From: an alpha proteobacterium AAP38
GTDB taxonomy: Bacteria > Pseudomonadota > Alphaproteobacteria > Azospirillales > Azospirillaceae
Direction of reading: 5' to 3'
NCBI GenBank assembly: GCA_001296005.1
Contig: LJHR01000023.1
Span: 62,001-126,000, forward strand
DNA: 64,000 nt
Below the pieces are notes generated by a model. That model was not told the DNA's origin, searched no databases, and was given only the letters and a program-made list of their open reading frames with translations. Positions 29,328-38,234 of the stretch are shown one piece after another. Position 1 is the stretch's first letter. Every line of letters starts with the position of its first letter. The translations under genes were made by a program, and so were the position numbers.

Positions 29328-29346
29328 ACCGTCCAATATGGACGGT
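29328..29346 (+). promoter_or_regulatory. hairpin just before a start codon
   Basis: ACCGTCC and GGACGGT form a perfect 7-bp stem with loop AATAT, followed by TTTTCG and then the ATG at 29353. It looks like a small intrinsic terminator or an RNA structure near the ribosome-binding region, so it may tune expression of the following gene. An alternative ATG (29338) lies within it. Confidence 0.5.
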
Positions 29347-29352
29347 TTTCGT

Positions 29353-30381
29353 ATGCTGGATCTCGTTAAGCTGGGCAAGGTGCTGGCCCTGGTCGACAGC
29401 TCGAACGAGGGCGAGGCCGCCGCCGCCATTGAAAGCGCACGGCGCCTTCTGGCCCGCGATGGCAAACGCTTCGCCGATCTGGCCGCGATGCTGATGGAAA
29501 CAGCACCGGTCACACCGCCGCCGCCTCCCCCGCCTGCACCTCCGCCCCCGCCGCCGCCCGCAGCACCCCAGGCCGCCACCGCCACCCCACGGCCCGACTT
29601 CAAGGGCCGGCGGGCGCGGGCCGGTGTGCCCGATGCGCAAGCCGTACTGGACCGGCATGGCGGGCGCGACGCCGTGATGGCCCCCTGCTCCCGCGAAAAG
29701 CTGCTGCGGGCCGCTGCCGCCCGCTGGTCGATCGCACAGGATGCCCCCAATGAGCGCTGGACACGCAGCCTGTCCGGCTGGACCAGCGACAGCCTGCCCC
29801 GGCACATGCCCCCGGAAATCCGCCGGGCCGTGGAAACCGCCTATTCCCTGCCGATCAGTGTCACGGGGGCGCTGGCAGAGCTTGAATATTGGGAGAAGCG
29901 TGGGTTCGAAATCGCGTCTGTCCGGGGCCTGGACGGACAGCTGATCGCCGAGGATATCGAGCCGACACGCCATCTGGACCTGCCCGCCTATGCCCGCGCC
30001 ATCGTGATCCGCCGGCTTGTCGAACATGGGCTGCGCGCCGCAACGATCCAGGATGCCCTGGCCAGGGCCGAGTATTGGCGGGCGCATAGCGGGCGCGGCA
30101 GTTGGGTGGAGGCAGCGATCCTGGCCGACCTGCGCCATCTGGCCGGTATCGACCGCGCGGGCCGGGACCCGGATGGGCCGGAGACGGAGATCGGGTCACC
30201 GACCCATTTCCGCACCGCCTCGGAACGGCGCGAGGAAGTGATGCGGATTCTGTCCGATCCCGCCATGGCCAGCCTGCCCGACCGTGAAATCGCCCGGCGT
30301 GTCGGCGTATCGCCGCAGACGGTGGGCAACCTGCGCCGCCGCGTTACCGATGGGGCCCAGACACAGGGAAACCAGATATGA
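29353..30381 (+). CDS. uncharacterised protein with C-terminal helix-turn-helix
   Basis: 342 residues. The amino end (LVKLGKVLALVDSSNEGEAAAAIESARRLL) resembles the start of DUF2786-like proteins. A proline/alanine-rich stretch about 52-80 contains runs of seven or more prolines. The middle is helical and unrecognised (SGWTSDSLPRHMPPEIRRAVE...). The end holds a helix-turn-helix (LPDREIARRVGVSPQTVGNLRRRV), suggesting DNA binding. The later ATG at 29353 is preferred because the family-like sequence starts there. Its stop overlaps the start of the sialidase-like gene by ATGA, so the two are coupled, though no functional link is evident. Confidence 0.75.
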   Translation: MLDLVKLGKVLALVDSSNEGEAAAAIESARRLLARDGKRFADLAAMLMETAPVTPPPPPPPAPPPPPPPAAPQAATATPRPDFKGRRARAGVPDAQAVLDRHGGRDAVMAPCSREKLLRAAAARWSIAQDAPNERWTRSLSGWTSDSLPRHMPPEIRRAVETAYSLPISVTGALAELEYWEKRGFEIASVRGLDGQLIAEDIEPTRHLDLPAYARAIVIRRLVEHGLRAATIQDALARAEYWRAHSGRGSWVEAAILADLRHLAGIDRAGRDPDGPETEIGSPTHFRTASERREEVMRILSDPAMASLPDREIARRVGVSPQTVGNLRRRVTDGAQTQGNQI

Positions 30382-31550
30382 AACTCCTGCCGGGCCTTGC
30401 CTTGTTGAGCACCCTCACCCTTATGACACCGGTGGCTATGGCGGATGCACCGCCCTATACCGTGGCAACCGGCCTGTTCAACCATGATCGGCCCGGTGAT
30501 CTGGGGCTGGTGCCGGCACCGGGAACGGAGACTTTCAAGATCTTCTCCCCCGGCGCCGACGCGCGGGATAAGTTCCATAACGGTGTCGTGCTGATCGCCT
30601 TCAAGGGACGGCTGCATGCACAATGGCAGGCATCGCAGCGGGACGAAGATACGCTGGACACCTGGATCGCGCACAGCGTCAGCGATGATGGCGGCAAGAC
30701 CTGGTCCCCGCCCGCCGCCCTGTCGCCCCCCGCCACCAAACCGGGAGAGATGCGCTCCAACGGCGGCTGGTGGACCGATGGGCGGCAGTTGGTCGCCTTC
30801 ACCAATGTCTGGCCAACGGGGTTTCAGTCCGGCGATGGCGGTTATGCTGAATACCGGATCAGTACGGACGGACAGAACTGGTCACCGCCACACCGCGTGA
30901 TGGGCAAGGATGGAAAGCCCGTTGAGGGCATTATTGAGCAGGACCCCCACGCCCTTCCCGATGGCCGCATCATCACCGCCTTTCATCAACGACCGGGCAT
31001 GATCGTCGCCCCCTGGTACACGGATGATCCACTGGCCGTGACGGGCTGGGTTCGTGGGCGGTTTGACAATCTGCCGCATGAGGGACGGGTCAGCCGGGAG
31101 TTGGAACCCAGCCTGTTCCTGCGCGGGGATTGCGCCATCATGGTGTTCCGCGATCAGGCCGAAAGCTTCCGGCAACTGGCATCGCAAAGCTGCGACCGGG
31201 GCGAAAGCTGGACGACACCTGCGCTGACCGCCATGCCCGATGCACGGGCCAAGCAGAGTGCCGGCAACCTGCCAGACGGCACCGCATTTCTGGCCACAGC
31301 TGTGAGCCTGGACAAGGCACGGATTCCGCTGGCCCTGACCCTGTCGGCGGACGGACAGGTGTTCGATCGCGCGTTCCTGCTGCGCGGTGCCGGCGACTTG
31401 CCGCCTTGGAGGTATGCAGGCCGGTTCAAGCGGCCCGGATATCATTATCCCAAGAGCCTGATCTGGAATGGCTATCTCTACGTGGCCTACAGCACAAACA
31501 AGGAAGATATCCAGGTGACGCGCGTGCCGCTGACCTCGCTGGCCCGCTGA
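30378..31550 (+). CDS. secreted sialidase-like (BNR/Asp-box) protein
   Basis: 390 residues with a Sec signal peptide (KLLPGLALLSTLTLMTPVAMA). Asp-box turns typical of the six-bladed sialidase propeller are visible: SDDGGKTWSPP, STDGQNWSPP and SCDRGESWTTP. Further features are ELEPSLFLRGDCAIMVFRDQ and a late YPKSLIWNGYLYVAYSTNKEDI, both shared with sialidase-family hydrolases. The exact sugar specificity, or even hydrolase activity, is not certain, since many such propellers act on other glycans. It is translated from an ATGA overlap with the preceding gene. Confidence 0.8.
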   Translation: MKLLPGLALLSTLTLMTPVAMADAPPYTVATGLFNHDRPGDLGLVPAPGTETFKIFSPGADARDKFHNGVVLIAFKGRLHAQWQASQRDEDTLDTWIAHSVSDDGGKTWSPPAALSPPATKPGEMRSNGGWWTDGRQLVAFTNVWPTGFQSGDGGYAEYRISTDGQNWSPPHRVMGKDGKPVEGIIEQDPHALPDGRIITAFHQRPGMIVAPWYTDDPLAVTGWVRGRFDNLPHEGRVSRELEPSLFLRGDCAIMVFRDQAESFRQLASQSCDRGESWTTPALTAMPDARAKQSAGNLPDGTAFLATAVSLDKARIPLALTLSADGQVFDRAFLLRGAGDLPPWRYAGRFKRPGYHYPKSLIWNGYLYVAYSTNKEDIQVTRVPLTSLAR

Positions 31551-31570
31551 CCGGTGTCATACCAGCGGGC

Positions 31571-31658
31571 GGGCGCATTCGCGCCCTTGGCTACGCCGCA
31601 TGGGCGGCGCGGCGGCAGTCGCCGCCGTACCATCGGTCACAATTTATGACCGACGGTA
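31571..31658. terminator. two hairpins between convergent genes
   Basis: GGGCGC-ATTC-GCGCCC (31571-31586) is a perfect short hairpin. TACCATCGGTCA (31628-31639) and TGACCGACGGTA (31647-31658) pair at 11 of 12 positions around ATTTA-type loop bases and abut the stop codon of the large hybrid kinase. Together they probably end both convergent transcripts. Confidence 0.55.
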
Positions 31659-34600
31659 TCAGGCGCCCTCTTCCTCATCCTCTTCCTCGCGGATCAGGGG
31701 CGATGACATTTCGGCACGCACCTGATCGATCAGGGAGGTGGCGGTAAAAGGCTTGCCAATGAAGCCATCCATGCCGGCCACCGCCAGTGCCGGCCAGGCC
31801 CGCGACCGTTCCGCCGCCGTCATGCCGATGATGCGCACATGCCGTCCCGGCCCTGGCAAGGCCCGGATACGACGCGTCGCAGCGGCCCCATCCATGCCCG
31901 GCATCTGCACATCCATCAGGACGGCATCGAACGACGTGTCTGCAACGGCATCGATGGCCTGCTGCCCCGACAGGGCCTGACTGACTCGGTACCCGGCACG
32001 GGCCAGCACGCTGGTTACCAGGGTCAGGTTCATGTCGTTATCATCAACCACCAGGATATGGGGAGCCTCCGGCTCCACCGGGGGCAACGCGGCTGTGCTC
32101 GTCGCATCCACCTCCGGCGTTTGGGCGGGCCGCTGCGCCAGCCGGGCAAGGATGGCAGACAATCGGTCCAGCACGGGCTCAACGGAAGTGGCCCAGTTAT
32201 CATCGCCAGAGCGCATCATGTCTTCCACTGCGCGAGCCTGATCACCCAGGTCGGCGGCACCGATGCTGGCCGCGGTACCGGCCAGTGTGTGCAGGATGGG
32301 CAGGACTTTATCCGCATCGCGCGCTTGGATCGCCGTACGCAAATGCAGGAAATCCGCCCCCTGCTGCCGCGCGAATCCATCCAGAAGCCGAAGCAGCAGA
32401 TCAGGATTGCCATCCGCCCGTTTCAGCGCGTCCTCCACATCCAGGAGCGGCGGCAGTTCACGCAGGAAATTGATCATCAGGCGCGGTGGGACGTTCAGGG
32501 GCGTAGAGACCGCGGCTGCGGCTGCGTCGCGGCGCGGCAGCCAGGTCAGCAGCGCTTCGACCAGTTCATCCACCACCACGGGCTTGGTGACATGGCCGTC
32601 CATACCGGCCTCCCGGCATTTCTGCCGGTCGCTTTGCAGCGCGTGTGCGGTCATGGCCAGGATGGGCAGGCGCGGCTTGCCCGGCACGGCCAGCGCCTCC
32701 TCCCGGATCACGCGGGTCGCCTGATACCCGTCCATCACCGGCATCTGGATATCCATCAGCACCAGATCGAACCGACCGGCCTTCACCTTGTCGGCGGCCT
32801 GCCGCCCATCCTCGGCCAGGGTGACCTGCATGCCCCAGCGGGTCAGCATGTCGAACGCAACCTGCTGGTTCAGCGGGTTATCCTCGACCAGCAGGATTTC
32901 GCCACCGGCAACCGGGGCCAGCCTTTCCTCCGGCCGGGCGCTGATCGATGCCGGCCCCCGCGCCTGCGCGAAGGACTGACGCAACGCCTCGCGCAGGGCC
33001 GTGGGCGTCACGGGCTTGGCCAGAATATTGCGCACGGGCGTGCCCGCCGTGGCGGCGGCCAACTCGTCCACATCATAGGCAGTGACCATCAGCATGGGCG
33101 GTGGCGGCGACGCGGCGGCCATGATGGCACGGCACAAATCCAGTCCGTCCGTTCCCGGCATGCGCCAATCGGCGATGACGAGATCGTACCCCGCCCCCTC
33201 GCTGCGGCGCAGACGTTCCAGCGCCTTTTCAACCGTCTGCACCCCCTCCACCGCCAGCCCGTACTGTTCCAGCATGCTGGTCAGCACGTCGATGGCCAAC
33301 GCGCTGTCATCGACCAGCAGAGCGCGCTTGCCCGTCAGGTCCACGTCGCTGTGCAGCAGATCGCCGGATGTGACAGGGCGCCAGCGCAGCGGCAGGCTGA
33401 AATGGAAGCGGCTGCCCTGCCCGACGGCGCTTTCAACGCCAATGGTGCCTCCCATCATCTCCACCAGTTGCCGGCTGATGGCGAGACCCAGCCCGGTGCC
33501 GCCATAGCGGCGGGTGGTGGAACTGTCGGCCTGGGAGAAGCTGATGAATAGCCGTTCCATCTGCTCCGCACTCATGCCGATGCCGGTATCCTCCACCTGC
33601 ACCGACAGGCGCAGGCTCTCATTCTCCTCCGCTTCGAAGGCGGCGGTGACGGTGACACGGCCCTCATGGGTAAACTTGATGGCGTTGGCGATCAGGTTGC
33701 TGATCACCTGGGTCAGGCGCAGCGGGTCACCCAACAGAACACGCGGCGCCCCCGTGGGCCGGCGCAGGATGAATTGCAAACCATGGCGCCGCGCCTCATC
33801 GGCATGCAGCGAGGCAACGGCATCCAGCAGCTCATCCAGCAGGAAATCCACGCATTCGATGGTGACGCGGCCAGCCTCGATCTTCGACAGGTCAAGGACG
33901 CTGTTGATGATGCCCAGCAGGGATTTGCCGGCCTCTTCGATCTTGGTCAGATATTCCCGCGCCTTGGGCGGCAGATCGGTGCGCAGTGCCAGATAGCTCA
34001 TGCCGATGACCGCATTCATCGGGGTGCGGATTTCATGGCTCATATTGGCCAGGAATTCCGACTTGGCGCGGCTGGCGGCCTCGGCGGCCAGCTTCGCCTC
34101 GCCCAGCGCCTCGGCAAGCCGCTGCAGCTCTTCCTCGCGCCGGCGCGCCTGGGTAACATCGGCATAGGACGTGACAAAGCCACCGCCCGGCATCGGGTTG
34201 CCATGGGCCTCCAGCACGGTTCCGTCAGGCCTTGTCAGTTCGAAATGATGCGGCTCGTTGTTGGCGGTGGCGCGCAGCCTTTCATCAATCAGGGCATCGA
34301 CACCGTCCGGCGCCACGGGGCCATATTCTTCCCGCAGGGCTTTCCAACGGATCAGGTCGCGCATGCCCACGCCCTGCCGGCACAGGCCGGGTGGCAGGCC
34401 ATGCATGGAAATGAAGCGGGTATTGAAGGCCAGTACGCGCAGATCGGCATCAAAGGCCACAATCCCCTGATCCACCGTATCCAGGACGGTGGCCAGCATC
34501 GTTTCCCGCGACCGCGCCGTGGCCCGCGTCTCCTCAAGCAGGCTGACATCCTGGAAGGTGCGAATCCATTGGCTGACACGACCGCCATCACCCAGGACGG

Positions 34601-35471
34601 GGGCGCTTTCCTCCCGAATCCAGCGATGGCCGCCATCGGGCATGGTCAGCCGGCACAGCCGGTTGATGACACCATCGGCGCTGCGCAGTGCGTCCGCCTG
34701 TTCCCCCGCCTCCAGACGTTCGGCGATCAGGGCGGGCAGCCGTTCGGTGGACATCGCCTCGTCATGCGACAATCCCATGAGACGCGGCAGATTGCCGGAG
34801 ATTTCGCAACCGCCGTCCACATCCTCCACCAGCCAGGCCAGATTGGCGACGCGTTGCGCCGCCGCCATCCTTTCCTCTCCCCAGCGCAGGGCGCGAAACC
34901 CTTCCCAGTTGCCGCGCAGGAACAGGATCTGCCCCATGGTCATCAGCAGCATCAGTAGGGATGTGCCCAGCCAGATTGGGTCGCTGCGATCGGCGATGCT
35001 CAACATGATGGCAGCCGCCATCATGGGGCCGGCATAGGCGACGCAGGCCTGCGGCACCACCGACAGGGCGGCGTTGGCCCCCACCGCCAGGAAGGCGCAG
35101 CCGCCGAGCAGCAGCGCCTTCGCCTCCAGCGGTGCATTGGACAGGTAGAACAGCATCATCCCGCCCCAATAGAGGCCCATGATGCTTGAACTGGCGATGA
35201 TGATGCGGATGCGGCGGCGGGATGCCGTGCGCGGCGGGCGCCGCCCCCGGCTGCGTAACAGGCCCCGAATGGCCGGCAGCATCAGCAGGGGCACACCCAG
35301 CAGCAAGGGTGTCAACGCCAGAAACGAGAAATCATGCCAAAGGACGACAGCACCGATCCAGGCGCCCAACAGATTTCCCAGGATGATCATGGGCAACTGC
35401 CGCACAAAGGCCGCCGATTGTGCGGCCCTTATCGTTTCATCGTCCTGGATACGGTACCAAGGGCTCAACAC
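31659..35471 (-). CDS. large membrane hybrid histidine kinase: 6TM-PAS-PAS-HisKA-HATPase-REC-REC-HPt-REC
   Basis: 1270 residues. The amino end holds about six membrane helices (25-185). Two PAS regions follow ([39 protein letters not shown]). The HisKA box is [17 protein letters not shown] (His about 479), with HATPase boxes [20 protein letters not shown] and [12 protein letters not shown]. Three receivers have acceptors in [24 protein letters not shown] and [12 protein letters not shown]. An HPt ([13 protein letters not shown]) lies between the last two. The terminal acidic tail is EEEDEEEGA. The start is GTG (or TTG one codon on). It is an orphan, with no adjacent regulator, so signalling may be internal or through a distant output. 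Confidence 0.93.
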   Translation of the reverse strand: MLSPWYRIQDDETIRAAQSAAFVRQLPMIILGNLLGAWIGAVVLWHDFSFLALTPLLLGVPLLMLPAIRGLLRSRGRRPPRTASRRRIRIIIASSSIMGLYWGGMMLFYLSNAPLEAKALLLGGCAFLAVGANAALSVVPQACVAYAGPMMAAAIMLSIADRSDPIWLGTSLLMLLMTMGQILFLRGNWEGFRALRWGEERMAAAQRVANLAWLVEDVDGGCEISGNLPRLMGLSHDEAMSTERLPALIAERLEAGEQADALRSADGVINRLCRLTMPDGGHRWIREESAPVLGDGGRVSQWIRTFQDVSLLEETRATARSRETMLATVLDTVDQGIVAFDADLRVLAFNTRFISMHGLPPGLCRQGVGMRDLIRWKALREEYGPVAPDGVDALIDERLRATANNEPHHFELTRPDGTVLEAHGNPMPGGGFVTSYADVTQARRREEELQRLAEALGEAKLAAEAASRAKSEFLANMSHEIRTPMNAVIGMSYLALRTDLPPKAREYLTKIEEAGKSLLGIINSVLDLSKIEAGRVTIECVDFLLDELLDAVASLHADEARRHGLQFILRRPTGAPRVLLGDPLRLTQVISNLIANAIKFTHEGRVTVTAAFEAEENESLRLSVQVEDTGIGMSAEQMERLFISFSQADSSTTRRYGGTGLGLAISRQLVEMMGGTIGVESAVGQGSRFHFSLPLRWRPVTSGDLLHSDVDLTGKRALLVDDSALAIDVLTSMLEQYGLAVEGVQTVEKALERLRRSEGAGYDLVIADWRMPGTDGLDLCRAIMAAASPPPPMLMVTAYDVDELAAATAGTPVRNILAKPVTPTALREALRQSFAQARGPASISARPEERLAPVAGGEILLVEDNPLNQQVAFDMLTRWGMQVTLAEDGRQAADKVKAGRFDLVLMDIQMPVMDGYQATRVIREEALAVPGKPRLPILAMTAHALQSDRQKCREAGMDGHVTKPVVVDELVEALLTWLPRRDAAAAAVSTPLNVPPRLMINFLRELPPLLDVEDALKRADGNPDLLLRLLDGFARQQGADFLHLRTAIQARDADKVLPILHTLAGTAASIGAADLGDQARAVEDMMRSGDDNWATSVEPVLDRLSAILARLAQRPAQTPEVDATSTAALPPVEPEAPHILVVDDNDMNLTLVTSVLARAGYRVSQALSGQQAIDAVADTSFDAVLMDVQMPGMDGAAATRRIRALPGPGRHVRIIGMTAAERSRAWPALAVAGMDGFIGKPFTATSLIDQVRAEMSSPLIREEEDEEEGA

Positions 35472-35842
35472 AGGCGTGTTCCGTGCACAAGAGAAGTGGA
35501 AACACGACCGGAACCCCGCCGTCGCCGGAATCGCCCGTCGCCGTCACTGGTGGATGGCTTTCCACACAGCATAGTATGTAGGCGACACGCATGGTGCGCA
35601 ATCGCCCGCTTATATCCTTTGGACAGGGAACGGATTTTTCCAGCGATGATGGCATCATCGGAAAAACGAAAGACCCGGAACAATGTCCGGGCCTTTTCGT
35701 AACAGACTGAATTTACTTCGGGGATGGTGATTCCGGTGGGACTATAAATATTCATATTTTTCAATTACTTACCTAAATGTGGGACGCGGAAAGGCCCTAT
35801 GATTTCATTATGCTTTTTGCTGTTTGTGTCCCACCAATGAAG
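35472..35842. other. AT-rich gene-free region, probable host/prophage transition
   Basis: 371 bases without a convincing gene. The part at 35700-35835 is clearly richer in A and T than its surroundings and contains AAATAT-TC-ATATTT (35746-35759). An intrinsic terminator lies at 35674-35697. The host kinase promoter must be in the left part. The AT-rich patch may mark the left junction of the prophage or accessory segment, though no repeated attachment core can be identified from one end. Confidence 0.45.
35674..35697 (-). terminator. intrinsic terminator downstream of the SRAP gene
   Basis: CCCGGA (35674-35679) and TCCGGG (35686-35691) form a GC stem extended by flanking GA/CC bases. On the minus strand it is followed by TCTTTCGTTTTT, a T-rich tail. 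On the plus strand only CCTTTT follows. It fits termination of the leftward SRAP transcript. Confidence 0.65.
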
Positions 35843-36454
35843 CTACCCGGCCCCCTCCACAATCTCCATATCTTCATCCGCCACGGGCCGCGCAAAGTCG
35901 GGCACGGCGGTCAAGGGAGCGGTCAGCCATTCGCGCATGGCTTGCTGACCAATCAGAATGACGGGCATTGCCTTGGGATGGACCCCGCCAACCAGATCGT
36001 TGGGTTCGGTGGTCAGGAAACCAAACAGGTCATGATGACCAGTGACCGGGGCAGATTTCGGGCCACGCGCCCCCTCCCATGCGGCCCATATTCCGGCAAA
36101 GGCCGCAGGCCGATCATCGGTTACCTTGAACCATACCGCCTTCTTGGCGCCAGGATCCGCTGTGTACTCCGCGAACCGTTCGAAGGGCACCAGACAGCGA
36201 TTGGACGGGGAAAGCCAGCGCTGCCACCAGGGGCTGGTCAGGTTGCGGATATTTGTGATCGGGTGAGCCGTATCCTTGAATGGCGGCATCCCCCAGCGCA
36301 TCGCGCGCCAGGTCGGAATGCCTGCCTCCAGGCGCACCACAGGGGCCATGCGGTCGGGAAAAATCTCCAGCCGGGTTTCAGACCACGGCTCAAAACCGAA
36401 AATCTCTTCCGACAATCCAAGCTTCTGAATGGATGCCTGATATCGGTTACACAC
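35843..36454 (-). CDS. SOS response-associated peptidase family protein (SRAP, YedK/HMCES type)
   Basis: 203-residue SRAP protein that, by family knowledge, forms a covalent bond between its residue-2 cysteine and abasic sites in single-stranded DNA. The GTG at 36454 gives (M)CNRYQASIQKLG, placing the catalytic Cys exactly at position 2. AAGGAGGGG ends 3 bases before it. Other family segments are MRWGMPP, ITNIRNLTSPWW, NRCLVPFERFAEY, AAFAGIWAAWEG and PKAMPVIL; the active-site Asn, Glu and His positions are represented. The frame is also open upstream without a stop (see 36455-36736). The LexA-type box upstream makes it SOS-inducible. It lies beside prophage genes. Confidence 0.88.
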   Translation of the reverse strand: MCNRYQASIQKLGLSEEIFGFEPWSETRLEIFPDRMAPVVRLEAGIPTWRAMRWGMPPFKDTAHPITNIRNLTSPWWQRWLSPSNRCLVPFERFAEYTADPGAKKAVWFKVTDDRPAAFAGIWAAWEGARGPKSAPVTGHHDLFGFLTTEPNDLVGGVHPKAMPVILIGQQAMREWLTAPLTAVPDFARPVADEDMEIVEGAG

Positions 36455-36736
36455 CTGCCCCTCCTTCGTCCCGATCCAGCCAAGCTGCTGAACATTTGGC
36501 GCGCCGCGAGGAATGCGTCGACTTTGTGAGACGCCGACCCTACCACATCGCGGACAGCGGTAGCGGCGGGACCATTCTGAGGCTTCCATTTCTGGCGGCA
36601 CCCGCCCATCCAGCCAATCAAAGGCCCATAGCCGTGCATCGTCGCAGACCTGACAGAACATGCAGAGGTCGATCCGTAGCTGAATCAGTTCACCCAGGGT
36701 GCCGACCAGCCGGGAATGGTCAATGTGCGGATGCAT
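36455..36736 (-). other. in-frame cysteine-rich upstream reading frame (leaderless start) reading into SRAP
   Basis: 94 codons from the ATG at 36736 run without a stop directly into the SRAP frame. They encode LDLCMFCQVCDD and, later, YRCPRCGRVGVSQ, two Cys pairs that could form a zinc ribbon. The predicted transcription start coincides with the A of this ATG, so the frame could be translated leaderlessly. If so, a 297-residue fusion would be made alongside the internally started SRAP. A fusion would bury the catalytic Cys. Whether this frame is really translated is open. Confidence 0.45.
36458..36466 (-). promoter_or_regulatory. strong internal Shine-Dalgarno deciding the SRAP start
   Basis: On the minus strand AAGGAGGGG stands 3 bases before the GTG at 36454. 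It is among the strongest ribosome-binding sites in the window and lies within an already open frame, which argues for internal initiation at the catalytic cysteine. Confidence 0.75.
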
Positions 36737-36741
36737 GATGA

Positions 36742-36771
36742 GAACATAATAAGAACATTTTGAAGCGGCAA
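36742..36771 (-). promoter_or_regulatory. LexA (SOS) box overlapping a leaderless promoter
   Basis: GTTC-TTATTAT-GTTC (36756-36742) is a perfect match to the alphaproteobacterial LexA box GTTC-N7-GTTC. It overlaps a promoter with -35 TTGCCG (36771-36766), a 17-nt spacer and -10 TATGTT (36748-36743). The predicted +1 falls on 36736, the A of an ATG. LexA bound here would cover the -10 region. Confidence 0.85.
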
Positions 36772-36797
36772 GCCCCTGTCGCATTCACAAAAATACA

Positions 36798-36826
36798 TTG
36801 ATACCCTACGTAACGTAGGGTATCGT
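36798..36826 (+). promoter_or_regulatory. promoter with perfect 25-bp operator palindrome
   Basis: Arms GATACCCTACGT (36800-36811) and ACGTAGGGTATC (36813-36824) are perfect complements around a single A. The palindrome fills the 17-nt spacer of a promoter with -35 TTGATA (36798-36803) and -10 TATCGT (36821-36826). A dimeric repressor here would block RNA polymerase; the HTH protein encoded at 37207 is the obvious candidate for autoregulation. Confidence 0.75.
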
Positions 36827-36874
36827 TCATTCATTCGCCGCAGGGATGGCCAGCGGCAAGTCGGGAGAGCCGAA

Positions 36875-37210
36875 ATGAGCAAAATCACCTATACCGTCTA
36901 TTTCCAAGGCAACCTGTCGAACATTTCCGGCCGGAGACTTTCCCTGCGCGATGCTGTGGAGACGCTGTTAGGCGAGGACGGCTACCTGTTTAAGTTCCGC
37001 CGTCAGGGCGGGGTGCAGACAGTCCTGATATCCGAGAGGTCACAGAACAGCTATGGCGGCCATGGCCGGCTGGTTCCGACCCTGCTATCCGCCCCCACGC
37101 TGGATAAACTGCGTGAAAAGATCGTCGGACAAGCTTGGCACGGCGCCGTAGCAGTCACCGATTCCGAATACGATGCGCTGGTTGCCAGCGCCGAAAGCGA
37201 GGAAGAATGA
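36875..37210 (+). CDS. small protein of unknown function, first gene of an Acr/Aca-like operon
   Basis: 111 residues; I recognise no domain. It begins SKITYTVYFQGNLSNISGR and has a predicted mixed alpha/beta composition with an acidic end (SAESEEE). GGGAGAG lies 8 bases before the ATG. Its stop overlaps the start of the HTH gene by ATGA. It is next to the phage lysis genes but on the opposite strand, behind a palindrome-controlled promoter. The small orphan followed by an Aca-like regulator is the layout used to find anti-CRISPR genes, so an inhibitor of host defence is a candidate role. There is no direct evidence for that function. Confidence 0.7.
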   Translation: MSKITYTVYFQGNLSNISGRRLSLRDAVETLLGEDGYLFKFRRQGGVQTVLISERSQNSYGGHGRLVPTLLSAPTLDKLREKIVGQAWHGAVAVTDSEYDALVASAESEEE

Positions 37211-37623
37211 CTCCCCTTCATCTGGCGATGGCCGCCTGCGGGTTCTCCTCCCCGCAGGCGGCTGCCTTTCTTGGTGTATCCACGCAAACAGTGAAGGACG
37301 CCCTCAATCGGCCACACAAGATGCATGTGCCGCCCGGTTGGATTAGGGACTTGAGAAACCTTTACTTTCGTCAGCGTAAGGCCGCTGACGAAGCCTTAAA
37401 GATAATCTCAGTCCAAATTGCCGCAAACGGGCCCGGCGAAATCGAACTGGGATTCTGCGCAGACGACCACGAAGCACAGTCTTTGGGCTGGCCATCGGCT
37501 GCTGCGCACGCGACCACTCTAAGACTTATCTGGGAAGGTTTACCGAACGACTGTATATTGATTCTGTCCCCACGGGGCGGGACCGCTGCCACGGCAGCAG
37601 CGGCAGACGCACATAACCGGTAG
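37207..37623 (+). CDS. helix-turn-helix protein, Aca2/YdiL-like layout
   Basis: 138 residues, starting at the ATG inside the ATGA overlap. The amino end is a helix-turn-helix (SSPQAAAFLGVSTQTVKDAL), followed by VPPGWIRDLRNLYFRQRKAADEAL and, near the end, SLGWPSAAAHATTLRLIWEG. This order (HTH, VP-containing helix, helical linker, then a GW...A..... segment) resembles the YdiL/DUF1870 family, which includes the anti-CRISPR regulator Aca2. Similarity was judged by eye and is modest. By analogy it would repress its own operon through the palindrome at 36800-36824. It ends 4 bases before the convergent holin gene's stop. Confidence 0.7.
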   Translation: MTPLHLAMAACGFSSPQAAAFLGVSTQTVKDALNRPHKMHVPPGWIRDLRNLYFRQRKAADEALKIISVQIAANGPGEIELGFCADDHEAQSLGWPSAAAHATTLRLIWEGLPNDCILILSPRGGTAATAAAADAHNR

Positions 37624-37627
37624 CCCC

Positions 37628-38233
37628 TCACAGCTTGCCGCCAGCCCGTTGCCGGTTCCATTCCCTGATCGCCTCATCCGACAGAGGCTTACCATCGTCC
37701 GCCATCTCCGCCTGATAGCGCGCGGGGTCCATCGGTGCCGCCGGCGGATCAGGCGGTTTCTGGGCTGGCATAGGCGCCGGGCGCATCGCTTGTATTTCCG
37801 CCCGCGTAGCCATGACCGCCCGCAGCTGCTCCACCGTTGGCCCGCGGCCCCGACGTGCCGCCAATAATGTTCGGTCACCGAAAAAAAACGCGACGACAGC
37901 GCCCAGCACCAGCCACATTTCATCCGGGATCAATGCCCAGGCCTGGGCCGCCGCCGCGAACCCGACCGGGTCCACGGACGCCCAGACGAAGATACCGATC
38001 ACCCCCAGCGCCATGGCCGGGCGCGGCAGGCGGTTCAGACCATCAATCAAGCTGTCCCACGAGGTGCGGCCCTGACGGTCGGCGAACTCCGCACCGTACT
38101 GCTGAAACCGCGCCAACATCTCTGCATGCCGGCTGGCCTCGTCCTGTACCTTGTCACCGGTAAATGGCGTGATGGCGGTGGCCACCGCCTGGGCACCGCC
38201 GCCAATCAGGCCCGTCAGTATCTTGCCCAGCAT
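37628..38233 (-). CDS. phage holin, three-transmembrane GTA-holin type
   Basis: 201 residues. It starts MLGKILTGLIGGGAQAVATAI. A middle section carries two strong helices (PAMALGVIGIFVWASV and MWLVLGAVVAFFFGDR) with a third weaker hydrophobic segment around DPVGFAAAAQAWALIP, matching the 3-TM holin family named for gene-transfer-agent release. The carboxy end is long, hydrophilic and proline-rich. Its ATG lies immediately after the endolysin stop, making an endolysin-holin pair. It should form the membrane lesion that lets the endolysin out. Confidence 0.85.
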   Translation of the reverse strand: MLGKILTGLIGGGAQAVATAITPFTGDKVQDEASRHAEMLARFQQYGAEFADRQGRTSWDSLIDGLNRLPRPAMALGVIGIFVWASVDPVGFAAAAQAWALIPDEMWLVLGAVVAFFFGDRTLLAARRGRGPTVEQLRAVMATRAEIQAMRPAPMPAQKPPDPPAAPMDPARYQAEMADDGKPLSDEAIREWNRQRAGGKL

Positions 38234-38234
38234 C

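Noticed and set aside
36875-37623. Toxin-antitoxin operon instead of an Acr/Aca-like operon
   Set aside because: Palindrome and overlap would fit, but the first protein shows no toxin motif and the second resembles YdiL/Aca2 more than a typical antitoxin. It is not excluded, only less favoured.
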